NCBI GenBank assembly: GCA_028821775.1
Contig: JAPKFB010000029.1
Location: 1 to 58,995, forward strand
Reading direction: 5' to 3'
Origin: Roseibacillus sp.
GTDB lineage: Bacteria; Verrucomicrobiota; Verrucomicrobiia; Verrucomicrobiales; Akkermansiaceae
Length of the DNA: 58,995 bases
Position numbers and translations under genes: made by a program. A model generated the notes under the pieces. It saw nothing but the letters and a program-made list of their open reading frames with translations. It searched no databases and was not told where the DNA came from. Below are positions 27,389-36,930 of this stretch, piece by piece (position 1 is the stretch's first letter; each line of letters starts with the position of its first letter).

Positions 27389-29914
27389 ATGACTGCTCGA
27401 CGCACTCTTTCCTCCCTCCTCCTGAGATTATCGATGATCCTCGCCACCGTCGGCGGAGCGCAAGGAGAAATCGCTTCGGTTCCTTTCACGGAAGACTTTG
27501 AGGCCCCCCTCGGCGCCGTCTGGACGATCTCCGGCACTGGCACTTTCCGCACACAAATCAGCACCGAAAACGGACCACGCGGAGGAACACAACACCTCCT
27601 CATGGATTCCAGTGCAGCGCAAAGCAATGCCCGCAACGAGCTGACCATTGCCGTCGATCTTGCCGACAAGTCTCAGATTGAACTTTCCTTCTTCGCCAAG
27701 GAATTCAGCGATGAAAACCACCCCGCCCCGCCCTCCCCCTTCCTCGGGGGCGCCGACTTCGACGGGGTCGCAGTCAGCGTCGATGGCACCACCTGGTACT
27801 CCATCTTCGATTTCCCCTCCGGTTTTCCAGCCTATTCCCAATTCATCATTGACCTCGATGCGGCCATCGCGGCCCACGGGCTCACCTACAATGACAATTT
27901 CCGAATTCGCTTCAACCACTTCGACAATTCCGAGATCCCCATCGATGGGATCGCGATCGACGATCTTTCCATCGGCCAGACCTTCGTGGCCGGCGTCGCT
28001 TCCCTCCCCTTTCTTGAAGATTTCGAAACTCCCCTCGGGGAGCACTGGGCCATCACCGGAGAGGGCCCCGGGCGGGCCGTCCTGACCAGTGACTTCGAAT
28101 CACAGGAAGGAGCTCAACACTTCGTGTCGGATTCCTCCGAATCAGGCACCGATGCCCTCAATGAACTCACTCTCACCATCAACCTGAAACATCAGAGCAA
28201 TATGCTCCTCAAGTGGTGGGCCAAGGAATTTGGCGATGAAAGCCAATCCGCGCCCCTCGCTCCCTTTGTGGACCACTTTAACTTCGATGGCGTCGCCATC
28301 AGCACCGGCGGAATCATCTGGTATCCCGTCCTCCGCTACCCTGAATTCTACGCAGATTATACCGAATTCACCGTAGATCTCGATGCCGCCATCGCGGCCC
28401 ATGGAATCGCTTACACGGACAAGTTTCTCATTCGCTTCATCCAGTTCGACAACAACCCCGTCGATGGGGATGGGATTGCGATCGACAACATTCGAGTCTT
28501 CTCGGACATCAATCCTAAGATCGTCGTCATCCACCCCTCGGGAACTCCCATGATCAATGGTGAATCCCTGATCGTGTTTGAACCCACCGAGACCGGATCC
28601 AGCGCCACCTTCGACGTCACCATCCAGAATACCGGCAGCGGAGCTTTAACCGACCTCACGACCACCTTGGACGGAGAGCAATCCACCGATTTCTCGGTCT
28701 GGATTCCTCCCACCTCCCCGGTTCCTCCAGGCGGGAATACCACCATGACGATCCAGTTTGTTCCCACCACGGTCGGGCTCCGCCAGACCACGTTGCGTCT
28801 ACACAGCAATGATCCTGACGACAACCCCTTCGTATTCCTGCTGAAAGGCAACGCCTCGAGTGGGACTGATCACCACTTGACTCTTCCCGCCCAGGGCGAG
28901 CAAAGTGGGTTTCTCAACGTTCCTCTCCGGGCCCAGCCCCGCACCATTCAATACATCTACGACCAGAGCCTCCTGGGCGCGCTCACGCCCGGCGCAACGC
29001 TTACCGGGATGTCGTTCCGGCTCAATGGAGGCGGCTCCACCTGGCCTTCAGAGGATGTGGTCTTTGCAAATTTCGATATCCAAGTCAGTGCCAGCAACAA
29101 CCCTGCGGGCCATCTCGACAGTGCCTTCGGAGAGAACATCGCCGACGATGCCGTCATGGTCCGAAGCGGTCTCCTGACCTTCTTGAAAGACGCCTTTTCG
29201 GCGGGAAGTTCGCCCAACGACTTTGGTCCTCCGATTCCCTTTGACACTCCCTACACTTACAATGGAGGCGACCTTCTCATCACCATCCGTCACACTGGAA
29301 ACGGCTTCACCCAAGGCCTCGTCGATGCCGCCAGCGATCAGCCCGGCATCACGCAGGGAATCTGGTCCCAGGCCGCCGATGCCTACACTGCGGTGACGAC
29401 GCAGGATGGAGGCAGTTCGCCCATCACCGAATTCAGATTCGTCCCACCCCGGGGGCAATTCTACGCCCAATGGAATGCCTCTCATTTCGAGGCCGCTCAG
29501 CTCGCAGTGCCCGGGATCAGCGGACCGAGCGCCGACCCGGAAAACGATCAAGTCCGCAATCTCCTGGAATACATCTTCGATCTGGATCCGAATGTCCCCA
29601 ATCCCTCGCCATGGCAAGTCTCCACCGAGATAATCGGACCCGCCGGGTTCCTCGTGGTCACCTTCAGGATCCCCGAGAACTTTGCCCAGGATGCAAGTTT
29701 GCTCGTCGAAGAATCCCAATCCCTGGGCCCCGCGGAACACTGGACCACCCTGGCTTCCAAAGAGGGTGCCAATGCCTGGACCACAACCAACGAAAGCGAT
29801 CTCGTCCAGGCCCCAGCTTCTGGGGGCCGCATCGAGATCACGGTTCGCTCTCCCACTCCCGTCAACGACCCCAACCAGAGCGGCTACCTTCGCCTCCGGG
29901 CTCTCATCCCCTGA
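27389..29914 (+). CDS. Large secreted protein with two jelly-roll repeats and a choice-of-anchor (HYDIN-like) domain
   Basis: The 841-residue protein has a signal peptide ending about residue 27. Two similar segments follow, starting PFTEDFEAPLGAVW and PFLEDFETPLGEHW. Each contains FFAKEFSDE or WWAKEFGDE and ends in DGIAIDDL or DGIAIDNIRV, so residues about 30-195 and 205-375 are a tandem jelly-roll duplication. An immunoglobulin-like anchor-D/HYDIN domain (about 380-500) follows, then an unassigned beta domain. The C-terminus shows FYAQWNASHFEAAQLA and RNLLEYIFDLDP, a frequent verrucomicrobial C-terminal segment. Adhesive or surface role is a guess. A 263-bp gene-free gap precedes it. Confidence 0.85.
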   Translation: MTARRTLSSLLLRLSMILATVGGAQGEIASVPFTEDFEAPLGAVWTISGTGTFRTQISTENGPRGGTQHLLMDSSAAQSNARNELTIAVDLADKSQIELSFFAKEFSDENHPAPPSPFLGGADFDGVAVSVDGTTWYSIFDFPSGFPAYSQFIIDLDAAIAAHGLTYNDNFRIRFNHFDNSEIPIDGIAIDDLSIGQTFVAGVASLPFLEDFETPLGEHWAITGEGPGRAVLTSDFESQEGAQHFVSDSSESGTDALNELTLTINLKHQSNMLLKWWAKEFGDESQSAPLAPFVDHFNFDGVAISTGGIIWYPVLRYPEFYADYTEFTVDLDAAIAAHGIAYTDKFLIRFIQFDNNPVDGDGIAIDNIRVFSDINPKIVVIHPSGTPMINGESLIVFEPTETGSSATFDVTIQNTGSGALTDLTTTLDGEQSTDFSVWIPPTSPVPPGGNTTMTIQFVPTTVGLRQTTLRLHSNDPDDNPFVFLLKGNASSGTDHHLTLPAQGEQSGFLNVPLRAQPRTIQYIYDQSLLGALTPGATLTGMSFRLNGGGSTWPSEDVVFANFDIQVSASNNPAGHLDSAFGENIADDAVMVRSGLLTFLKDAFSAGSSPNDFGPPIPFDTPYTYNGGDLLITIRHTGNGFTQGLVDAASDQPGITQGIWSQAADAYTAVTTQDGGSSPITEFRFVPPRGQFYAQWNASHFEAAQLAVPGISGPSADPENDQVRNLLEYIFDLDPNVPNPSPWQVSTEIIGPAGFLVVTFRIPENFAQDASLLVEESQSLGPAEHWTTLASKEGANAWTTTNESDLVQAPASGGRIEITVRSPTPVNDPNQSGYLRLRALIP

Positions 29915-29930
29915 TCCCTCAAGCGAAGCG

Positions 29931-30788
29931 TTACTTCTTGCTCTTCACCCGCTCCCGAATTGGAGCGTAGGGATCCTGCGGGCGATGTGAGGGGTCGACA
30001 TAGTCGCCGAGGTCCTGCATCGCGATCACGGTGCATCCTTCCTCCTTGAGGTAGGCCATGTACTTTTTGAAATCATCGGGCTCACAATGGACCCATGAGT
30101 GATCGAGCGCCGGCACGCCGTGAAAACACAGGACCGAAATCTTTCCACTCCGGGCCTGAGCCACAGCCCATTTCAAATCATCCATTCCCCAGTCCGGCCC
30201 CGCGTAGCCAGTGGTGGGAACCAACAAGGGATGATCGACTTTGGGATCATAGGCCGGCCCCCGCGCGCCCTTCCCGCCATCCCGATGCTCGGGCGCCACT
30301 CCACGCCGGGCAAAGTGATACTTCTTTTCGAGCAGCACTTCGACACAGTTCAGGTTGTGAGAAAACCCTGGGTAGGCGAACGTCCTTGGCTTGGGAATCT
30401 GATGCTCCGCGCAGCGCTTTTCGATGTGTTCAATCTCTGCGGCCACTCTCTCCCGCGAGAGCGACGCCATGTTCGGGTGGCTCTTGGTATGGTTCGCAAT
30501 CTCAAAACCCATCTCATGAAGTCCCGCGATTTCCTCCCACGTCGTGTAGTGTTTCTTGTCGTGCAGGAATCCAAGGCCCTCCGTCACGAAAAAGGTGGCG
30601 CCAAACCCATGCTTTTTCACCTCCGCCGCCACAAAGGCACGGTCCGACTTGTTGCAATCGTCAAAGGTCAGAACGATCAACTTCTCCGGGATCGCCTTCA
30701 GGTCGCGCGCTGGCTCTTTCGCACTCGAAAGGGCGCAAAGCGATAGCAATAAACCAGCTGCGAGACCGGGAAGCGGGGACGTATTCAT
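29931..30788 (-). CDS. Polysaccharide deacetylase (NodB domain), secreted
   Basis: The 285-residue protein has a signal peptide (first ~23 residues) and a NodB carbohydrate esterase 4 domain. The metal-site motif TFDD is at 41-44 and the His pair is in NHTKSHP (100-104). TFAYPGF and the late LCFHGVPA supply the remaining groove motifs. It would remove acetyl groups from a glycan such as chitin, peptidoglycan or exopolysaccharide; the substrate is not determinable. Its end lies 16 bp from the end of the convergent jelly-roll gene. Confidence 0.9.
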   Translation of the reverse strand: MNTSPLPGLAAGLLLSLCALSSAKEPARDLKAIPEKLIVLTFDDCNKSDRAFVAAEVKKHGFGATFFVTEGLGFLHDKKHYTTWEEIAGLHEMGFEIANHTKSHPNMASLSRERVAAEIEHIEKRCAEHQIPKPRTFAYPGFSHNLNCVEVLLEKKYHFARRGVAPEHRDGGKGARGPAYDPKVDHPLLVPTTGYAGPDWGMDDLKWAVAQARSGKISVLCFHGVPALDHSWVHCEPDDFKKYMAYLKEEGCTVIAMQDLGDYVDPSHRPQDPYAPIRERVKSKK

Positions 30789-31057
30789 CGATCACTGCTC
30801 TCACCAAGCGAGCGTGATGTCAATGCCACTCGCCTCGATCGCAAAGCTTGGAATTCTCCGGCTCCACCCCTCCTCGACCACCTGAATCGCTCGCCCCTTC
30901 AGCGAAAAGGCGCGTCAGCCGCCCGAACGCAGGCCCCCAAAAACGAACACAAATCGACATAGAACCTTCATCCATCCTGGATGCTAAGTTGCGATCCTCC
31001 CACTTCCTGACGACGCCGCTTGATGAGGGCGAGTCTTTGTTCTAGCGAAGTCTAGGA

Positions 31058-32437
31058 ATGAGCTATGCCACTCTACGTCAGGAGCTTCAATCCTCCACCA
31101 CCTCGGTGGCGGAGGATGGCGAGCGTCTCCCCCCCGAGATGGAGCTCCAGTCGCTCTGGTTTGGGGGGGCCTTCGGCCGGGAGTTCATCACCTCCTCCAA
31201 CCAGGAGCTCCGCATCATTCAGTTCGGCGAGTGGAATCACGCGGCCGGCCCGGATTTCCTCCACGCCGCGGTCGAGCTCAACGGAGAGAAGCTCATCGGC
31301 CCCCTGGAACTTGACCCTCATCGCGGCGACTGGGAGCTCCATGGCCACGCCCAGAACCCGAACTTTCGTGACGTCATCCTCCACGTGGTCTTCGATCCGG
31401 GCCATCGCACCCACTACACTCGGAGCTGCGATGGACGCGAGATCCCCTGCCTTGTCATTCCGCCCGATCGTCTCGACGATGCACTCGATCATCCTCTCTA
31501 CGCACGGGCCGACAGCAAGCTCGGGCGATGTTGCGACCCCCTCAGCAAACTCCCTGCCCCTCGCGTCCACGATCTCCTCGCAGAGGCTGCCAAATTCCGA
31601 CTCTCCTGCAAGGCCCGTCACTTGCAACTCCTTGAAGAGAGCCATGGCTTCGAAGAAGCTCTCTGGCAATCACTCGCCCGCGCTCTCGGCTACGGGCCCA
31701 ACAAGCTGGCCATGACCCTCCTCACTCAGCGCATCCCCCGCCGCATGCTTCGTGACCTGCGGACCAACGCGCAGCGCGAAGCACTCCTCTTTGGCACGGC
31801 CGGCTTTCTAGCCCCCGAGCTTCACGAGAAGGCTCTCCCCGACTCGAAGCGCTACCTCACCGCCCTCTGGCGTGATTGGTGGAAGTTACGCGCGACCCGT
31901 GAACCACATGAGTCACGTCAGCTCCCCTGGAAGCTCAGCGGCGTGCGCCCCCCCAATCACCCCCACCGCCGCCTCGGCGCCCTGGCCGCGATGTCCGCGC
32001 AATGGACCCGCCTCGCCAACCCTGCCCAACGCCCCTCCGCGGCGTTCATGGAGCGGCTGCGCACCAGATTGATCGAACTAGACCACTCCTTCTGGAGCCA
32101 GCGCTACACCTTACGTTCCAAGCCCACTGCCCATCCCATCGCACTTTGCGGCAAGGCCCGCGTCGATGAGTTTCTCGCTAATTACTATATACCCAGTTTC
32201 TGGCGCACGGCGCCCGATCGCGCCTGGGCCGCCTATTGCAAGCTCCCTGCCGGCCCCGCCAATGACGCCGTCAAACGCGCCACCACTCGCCTGTTCGGGA
32301 CTCGCCCCGACCGCCGCCAATTCCTCAAAAAACTCTGGCAGCACCAAGCCCTCCTCCAAGTCTACCACGATTTCTGCCTCGAAGATTCCACCGAGTGCAG
32401 CGCGTGTCCTTTTCCCGAACAATTGCTGAAATGGTGA
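31058..32437 (+). CDS. DUF2851 family protein
   Basis: The 459-residue protein begins MSYATLRQEL and contains LQSLWFGGAFGREF, then WNHAAGPDFLHAAVELNG and GPLELDPHRGDWELHGH, the hallmark of DUF2851. The C-terminus has a Cys cluster, CSACPFPEQ, plus EDSTEC. The conserved His/Asp-rich N-terminal block resembles a nuclease-like active site, but function is unknown. An AGGA stretch immediately before the ATG may aid initiation. It precedes dprA by 63 bp, co-directional. Confidence 0.85.
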   Translation: MSYATLRQELQSSTTSVAEDGERLPPEMELQSLWFGGAFGREFITSSNQELRIIQFGEWNHAAGPDFLHAAVELNGEKLIGPLELDPHRGDWELHGHAQNPNFRDVILHVVFDPGHRTHYTRSCDGREIPCLVIPPDRLDDALDHPLYARADSKLGRCCDPLSKLPAPRVHDLLAEAAKFRLSCKARHLQLLEESHGFEEALWQSLARALGYGPNKLAMTLLTQRIPRRMLRDLRTNAQREALLFGTAGFLAPELHEKALPDSKRYLTALWRDWWKLRATREPHESRQLPWKLSGVRPPNHPHRRLGALAAMSAQWTRLANPAQRPSAAFMERLRTRLIELDHSFWSQRYTLRSKPTAHPIALCGKARVDEFLANYYIPSFWRTAPDRAWAAYCKLPAGPANDAVKRATTRLFGTRPDRRQFLKKLWQHQALLQVYHDFCLEDSTECSACPFPEQLLKW

Positions 32438-32500
32438 CCCCCGGCAACCCGAAGTCGTGAGCCGGCATCCCACCCGCTCACAACCCACGCTCCTCCTTTC

Positions 32501-33613
32501 ATGACCAATCTCGAAAGCCTCCTCGCCCTCAACATGCTGCCCAAGCTCGGACCGGTTCGCATTCGCCGGTTGTTGGACCGCTTTGGCGATGCCGAGGGTA
32601 TCTTTGCTGCGCAGGAGAATCATCTGGTCTCCATCAACGGAATCGGCCCCGAACTGGCGCGCATCATCCGCGCATGGGAAGATCACGTTGATCTCGGAGG
32701 CGAGCTCGCTGCCATCAAGGAACGGGGACTCAAGGTTCTCTCCGCCGAGGACGACCTCTGGCCGCAAACTCTGCGCCACCTGCCCGACGCCCCGCTGCTC
32801 CTCTACCTCTGGGGCGCCCTCGACCACCGCGACGCTCACGCCATCGCCATGGTCGGCTCACGCAAAGCCACCCACTATGGTCGGGGTTGCACGCAGAAGT
32901 TCTCGTTCCAGCTGGCCCACGCAGGATTCACGATCATCTCCGGGCTCGCCCGTGGAATCGATACCGCCGCACACGAGGGAGCTCTCGCCGCCGTAGGACG
33001 CACCATCGCCGTCCTCGGATCCGGGATGGGTCAACTCTATCCGCCCGAGAACATGGGACTCGCGGAGCGCATCGCGGACGGGCATGGCGCGGTCGTCTCG
33101 GAGTTTCCCATCAACACCAGACCAGGTCCTCAAACCTTCCCCCAACGCAATCGCATCGTGGCGGGTTGGTGCGAGGCTCTTCTGGTTGTCGAGTGCCCGA
33201 TTCGCTCGGGAGCACTGATCACCGCCAACTTCGCCGCCGAATATGGCAAGCACGTCTTTGCCATTCCAGGCGGAATTGATCGGCCCAGCTCGGAGGGCTG
33301 CAACGAACTCATCCGGACCGGCGGCATCCTCGTAACCAACGGAGGCCAAATGCTGGAGGAACTCTCCCAGCTACCCCTTGCATCCAAAACCCAGGCCTCT
33401 CTCCACGACCCGGCTGCTGACCGCGATTCGCTTCATCTCACGGAGGAAGAACGTACCGTCCTCCAGGAGCTCACACTGGATGAGCGTAGCATCGATCAAA
33501 TCATCGAGCGCTCAGGACTGCCGGCCTCCACCGTCGCCGCCACTCTCCTGCGCCTGGAAATGAAAAGTTTCGCCAAGCAGCTTCCGGGATCGTATTTTGT
33601 GAAGTCACCCTGA
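32501..33613 (+). CDS. dprA: DNA-processing protein DprA/Smf
   Basis: DprA loads RecA on incoming single-stranded DNA in natural transformation. The 370-residue protein has an N-terminal helix-hairpin-helix region (about 1-75, KLGPVRIRRLLDRFG). A Rossmann core follows with GSRKATHYGRG, SGLARGIDTAAHEGAL, AVLGSGMGQLYPPEN and RNRIVAGWCEALLVVE. A C-terminal winged-helix domain begins near 310. All family features are present, suggesting function; other competence genes are not in the window. Confidence 0.96.
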   Translation: MTNLESLLALNMLPKLGPVRIRRLLDRFGDAEGIFAAQENHLVSINGIGPELARIIRAWEDHVDLGGELAAIKERGLKVLSAEDDLWPQTLRHLPDAPLLLYLWGALDHRDAHAIAMVGSRKATHYGRGCTQKFSFQLAHAGFTIISGLARGIDTAAHEGALAAVGRTIAVLGSGMGQLYPPENMGLAERIADGHGAVVSEFPINTRPGPQTFPQRNRIVAGWCEALLVVECPIRSGALITANFAAEYGKHVFAIPGGIDRPSSEGCNELIRTGGILVTNGGQMLEELSQLPLASKTQASLHDPAADRDSLHLTEEERTVLQELTLDERSIDQIIERSGLPASTVAATLLRLEMKSFAKQLPGSYFVKSP

Positions 33614-33959
33614 CCTTCGAGTTTTCTCGAGGATCACCTCTGCTGCCCAACTTACCTTTCCGTGCCCGGCCTGTGGGGGCTTCGTTACGCTTCGAACTTT
33701 TCGTGCGGCCGGACCCTGTTCCGCCTTCGGAATGAAATTGGAGGTGAATCTCTATGCGCACGCAATTCTTGAGAAGTCCGACCTCCAAACGAAAATTGGC
33801 TCAGATAAAAAATCGCCCTCCGGAGATTTCGCCCGGTCGCAAACCCGCCTCTTTAAAAGGAAATCGGGAATTTTTCAGAACCCGAAGGGTTCTTGAATAG
33901 AGGGTTCGAGAAAATTCCCCTTTCCAAAAGCACCTCGGGCCGCGTATTTGGCGATCCCG
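33614..33959. other. Intergenic stretch between dprA and topB
   Basis: No large gene is present. It contains one short open frame with an excellent ribosome-binding site, listed separately, and probably the promoter of the topoisomerase gene, which I could not locate. Confidence 0.4.
33754..33900 (+). CDS. Possible 48-residue basic small protein
   Basis: A short frame starts at an ATG preceded by GGAGGTGA with a 6-base gap, a stronger ribosome-binding site than almost any other gene in the window. It encodes a very basic peptide opening [20 protein letters not shown] and ending FFRTRRVLE. There is no membrane segment or signal. I do not recognise it. It could be a leader for the downstream topoisomerase gene, a nucleic-acid-binding small protein, or chance. 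Confidence 0.3.
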   Translation: MRTQFLRSPTSKRKLAQIKNRPPEISPGRKPASLKGNREFFRTRRVLE

Positions 33960-36500
33960 ATGTCGAAGACTCTTATCATTGCGGAAAAGCCCTCCGTCGC
34001 TACCGATCTCTCCCGCGCTCTCGCCAAGGCGCTCGGAAAGTTCGAAAAAAAGGGCAAGTCGCGTGACGCCCAATATTTCGAAAATGACTCTGCGGCCATC
34101 ACCTCGGCGGTGGGGCATCTTGTGGAGCTTAAGATGCCCACGGGCCCCAACGGCAAAAATCTGCCCTGGAAATTCGATGTCCTCCCGGCCATCCCCACCG
34201 ACTTCGAGCTCCAGCCCATCGAGCAGAGTGAAGGCCGCCTCAAACATATCCTGAAGCTGGCTCGGCGAAAGGACATCGATCTCATCATCAACGCCTGTGA
34301 TGCCGGTCGCGAGGGAGAATTGATTTTCCAGTACATCATGGACATCGGCGGCATCGACAAGCCGGTCAAGCGTCTCTGGATGCAGTCCATGACCACCGGT
34401 TCCATTCAGCAGGCCTGGGATCAACTCCGCGAGGGGGTTGAGATGAGAAATCTCGCCGATGCTGCAAAGTGTCGTTCAGAATCCGACTGGCTGGTGGGAC
34501 TCAACTCCACCCGGGCTCTCACCTGCTTCCGCTCCCGGCACGGCGGCTTCAACATCACCGCGGCAGGCCGTGTGCAAACACCCACTCTGGCGATCCTGGC
34601 CAAGCGCGAAAAGGAAATCCAGGAATTCGTGCCCAGCGACTACGCCGAAGTGCACGCCAATTTTGCGGTCTCGGCCGGCGAGTATGAAAGCCGTTGGATC
34701 GATCTCGACTGGAAGAAGGATCCCGAGAACCAACATGCCCGCCCCGAGCGCATCTGGGACAAGGAGAAGGCCGAGACCATTCGCGTTCGCTGTGAAGGCA
34801 AGAGCGGCACCGTGAGTGAAGAGAAGAAGCCGCAAAAACAAATTGCGCCCCAGCTCTACGACCTCACCACCCTCCAAAGGGAAGCCCCCTTCACAGCCAA
34901 GAACACCCTCTCCCTGACCCAGGCTCTCTATGAGCGCCACAAGATGGTCACCTATCCGCGAACCGATTCGCGCTACCTCCCGGAGGACTACCTCCAGAAT
35001 GTCATTCAGACCACCAAGGAACTCGCCGCCTCCAACCTCCTGGTCGCCAAGTGGGCAGCGGACTCCATCGAAAATGATCGCGTCAAGTTCCAGAAGCGCG
35101 TCTTCAACAACGCCAAGGTCTCCGACCACTTCGCCATCATCCCCACGGGGCGGGTCGTGAAATTGAAGGACGCCGAGGAGAAGCTCTACGACATGATCGT
35201 GAAGCGCTTCCTCGCGGTCTTCTTCCCGCATGCCGAATTCGAAGTAACCAAACGCCTCACCACCATCGATCACGGCGCAGAGAAGGACACTTTCCGCACC
35301 GACGGCAAGATTCTCGTGACTCCCGGCTGGCTCGAGGTCTATGGCCGCACGGTGGGGGTCGCGAGCGGCAAAGACGAACTCGTTCCCGTCACGGAGGGTG
35401 AGGACGCCCGTCTCGAACACATCGAGGTCGAGCACAAGGAGACCAAGCCTCCTGCCCGCTACAGCGAATCAACGCTTCTCTCCGCAATGGAGGGCGCAGG
35501 AAAACTCGTCGACGACCAAGAACTCCGCGAAGCCATGGCCGACCGAGGCCTCGGCACCCCTGCCACGCGGGCAGCCACCATTGAAGGACTCCTGCGCCAG
35601 AAGTATCTCGCACGGGATGGCCGCGAACTCATCGTGACTGGCAAGGGCCAACGCCTCATCGCCCTTCTGGAGGAAATGGAGATCGAGCCTCTGACCTCCC
35701 CTTCCATGACCGGCGACTGGGAAGCCAAGCTCCGTCAGATGGAACAGGGCAACCTCGATCGCGGATCCTTCATGAAGGAGATCGCGACCTTCACCGAGGA
35801 AGTGGTGAACAAGGCGCGGGCGCACTACGACGAAGCCGTCAACCGCACCTTTCCGGATCTCGACTGCACCTGCCCGGAATGTGGGGCCTCCACTCTCAAG
35901 CAAACGGATGCCACCTACGAGTGCTACGAACCCGAGTGCAAGTTTCGCATCTCGAAGTACATCGCCGGACGCCAACTGAACGAAGCCGAAGCCAAGGAGC
36001 TGTTCACCACCAAATTCCTTGCTCTCCGGGACGGCTTCATCTCCCGCTTCAACAAACCGTTTGAAGCCGCGATCGAACTGACCCAGGACGTCTCCAAGAC
36101 GGGCAAGAAGGGACGATTCAAGACCAACTTCGTCTTTGAAGGCGACGAGCCGGAAGAGCTTTTCCCGGAACAGATTTTCGCCGAGATCGGCCACAAGGAG
36201 CAAACCTACAAGGTCTACGAAACGGAGAAGACCTTCCAGGTTCCTGATCTCAAAACCAAGAAGGAGCCCAAGGGCGTGAAGTTTTCGAAACGCATTCTCT
36301 CCACCGAGATTCCACGGGAAGCGGCTCTTGAAATGCTCTCCGGCAACAAGAGCAAGCTCTTGGAAGGCTTCGTTTCCAATCGCACCAAACGCAAGTTCTC
36401 CGCCTTCCTCAAATACGACTTCGAGGAAGGACGCCCCACCTTCGAGTTTGAGCCCCGCAAAAAAAAGGTGCCCAAGAAGAAGAAGACCGAACAGAAGTAG
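33960..36500 (+). CDS. topB: DNA topoisomerase III-type (type IA) enzyme
   Basis: The 846-residue protein is a type IA topoisomerase. A Toprim domain starts [18 protein letters not shown], as in TopB, with the metal site DAGREGELI. The catalytic Tyr is Y332 in [13 protein letters not shown] zinc-finger-like CPECG...CYEPEC segment lies near residue 640. Two TopIII C-terminal repeats follow. The tail is strongly Lys-rich ([13 protein letters not shown]), probably a DNA-binding tail. It could equally be named TopA-like; the N-terminus favours TopB. ATG 33960 is preferred over TTG 33948. Confidence 0.9.
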   Translation: MSKTLIIAEKPSVATDLSRALAKALGKFEKKGKSRDAQYFENDSAAITSAVGHLVELKMPTGPNGKNLPWKFDVLPAIPTDFELQPIEQSEGRLKHILKLARRKDIDLIINACDAGREGELIFQYIMDIGGIDKPVKRLWMQSMTTGSIQQAWDQLREGVEMRNLADAAKCRSESDWLVGLNSTRALTCFRSRHGGFNITAAGRVQTPTLAILAKREKEIQEFVPSDYAEVHANFAVSAGEYESRWIDLDWKKDPENQHARPERIWDKEKAETIRVRCEGKSGTVSEEKKPQKQIAPQLYDLTTLQREAPFTAKNTLSLTQALYERHKMVTYPRTDSRYLPEDYLQNVIQTTKELAASNLLVAKWAADSIENDRVKFQKRVFNNAKVSDHFAIIPTGRVVKLKDAEEKLYDMIVKRFLAVFFPHAEFEVTKRLTTIDHGAEKDTFRTDGKILVTPGWLEVYGRTVGVASGKDELVPVTEGEDARLEHIEVEHKETKPPARYSESTLLSAMEGAGKLVDDQELREAMADRGLGTPATRAATIEGLLRQKYLARDGRELIVTGKGQRLIALLEEMEIEPLTSPSMTGDWEAKLRQMEQGNLDRGSFMKEIATFTEEVVNKARAHYDEAVNRTFPDLDCTCPECGASTLKQTDATYECYEPECKFRISKYIAGRQLNEAEAKELFTTKFLALRDGFISRFNKPFEAAIELTQDVSKTGKKGRFKTNFVFEGDEPEELFPEQIFAEIGHKEQTYKVYETEKTFQVPDLKTKKEPKGVKFSKRILSTEIPREAALEMLSGNKSKLLEGFVSNRTKRKFSAFLKYDFEEGRPTFEFEPRKKKVPKKKKTEQK

Positions 36501-36930
36501 CAAAGGAACACGCGCTCCCTCGGCGCGTCCCCACCCGGAGGGCGGCGCCCTCGACGAGGAACACTGCGCCGCGATGGTCCCCGAACCAAGCAGCGCGGCC
36601 TTTCTTTCCCTTGCGGCCCTTCTCCTTTCGCGTCGACGACGCCCGTCTCCTCTCGGCAAAGAGCGCTCCCGGGAACAAGAGCATTCCTCGTCGGCTGGCT
36701 CCGGTTTCAAGCAAGAGACCCCATGACAGGGTAAAATCCAGCGTGATTGTAGCACCCCCATGTGACAACCGCGTTCGAAACCACCCCAGCAGCTCTCGCA
36801 AGTTCACCCTTGCAAGGATCGCGTTCAGCGGCGAGGGCACCATTGACGCTCCAACGCGCGCTTCCTAAGCTGCCATCCACAGGAGTAGCGACGGGTAGTT
36901 CCATCCGCCCAACACGCGATTCTGCCAACC
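36501..36930. other. Gene-free stretch with an orphan sorting motif
   Basis: Apart from the PEP-CTERM-like motif listed separately, no coding frame is convincing. Pro/Arg-rich frames here are by-products of high GC. The promoter of the DUF1549/DUF1553 operon should lie at its right end. Confidence 0.4.
36577..36642 (+). pseudogene. Orphan PEP-CTERM-like sorting motif (gene remnant)
   Basis: These 22 codons read VPEPSSAAFLSLAALLLS followed by RRRR. That is the full tripartite PEP-CTERM pattern: the Val-Pro-Glu-Pro box, a hydrophobic helix and an Arg cluster, recognised by exosortase in Verrucomicrobiota. No stop follows directly; the frame runs on about 28 codons. Upstream no protein is readable in this frame apart from antisense-like sequence over the topoisomerase end. 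The best explanation is the surviving tail of a deleted PEP-CTERM gene, but chance in GC-rich DNA cannot be ruled out. Confidence 0.4.
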
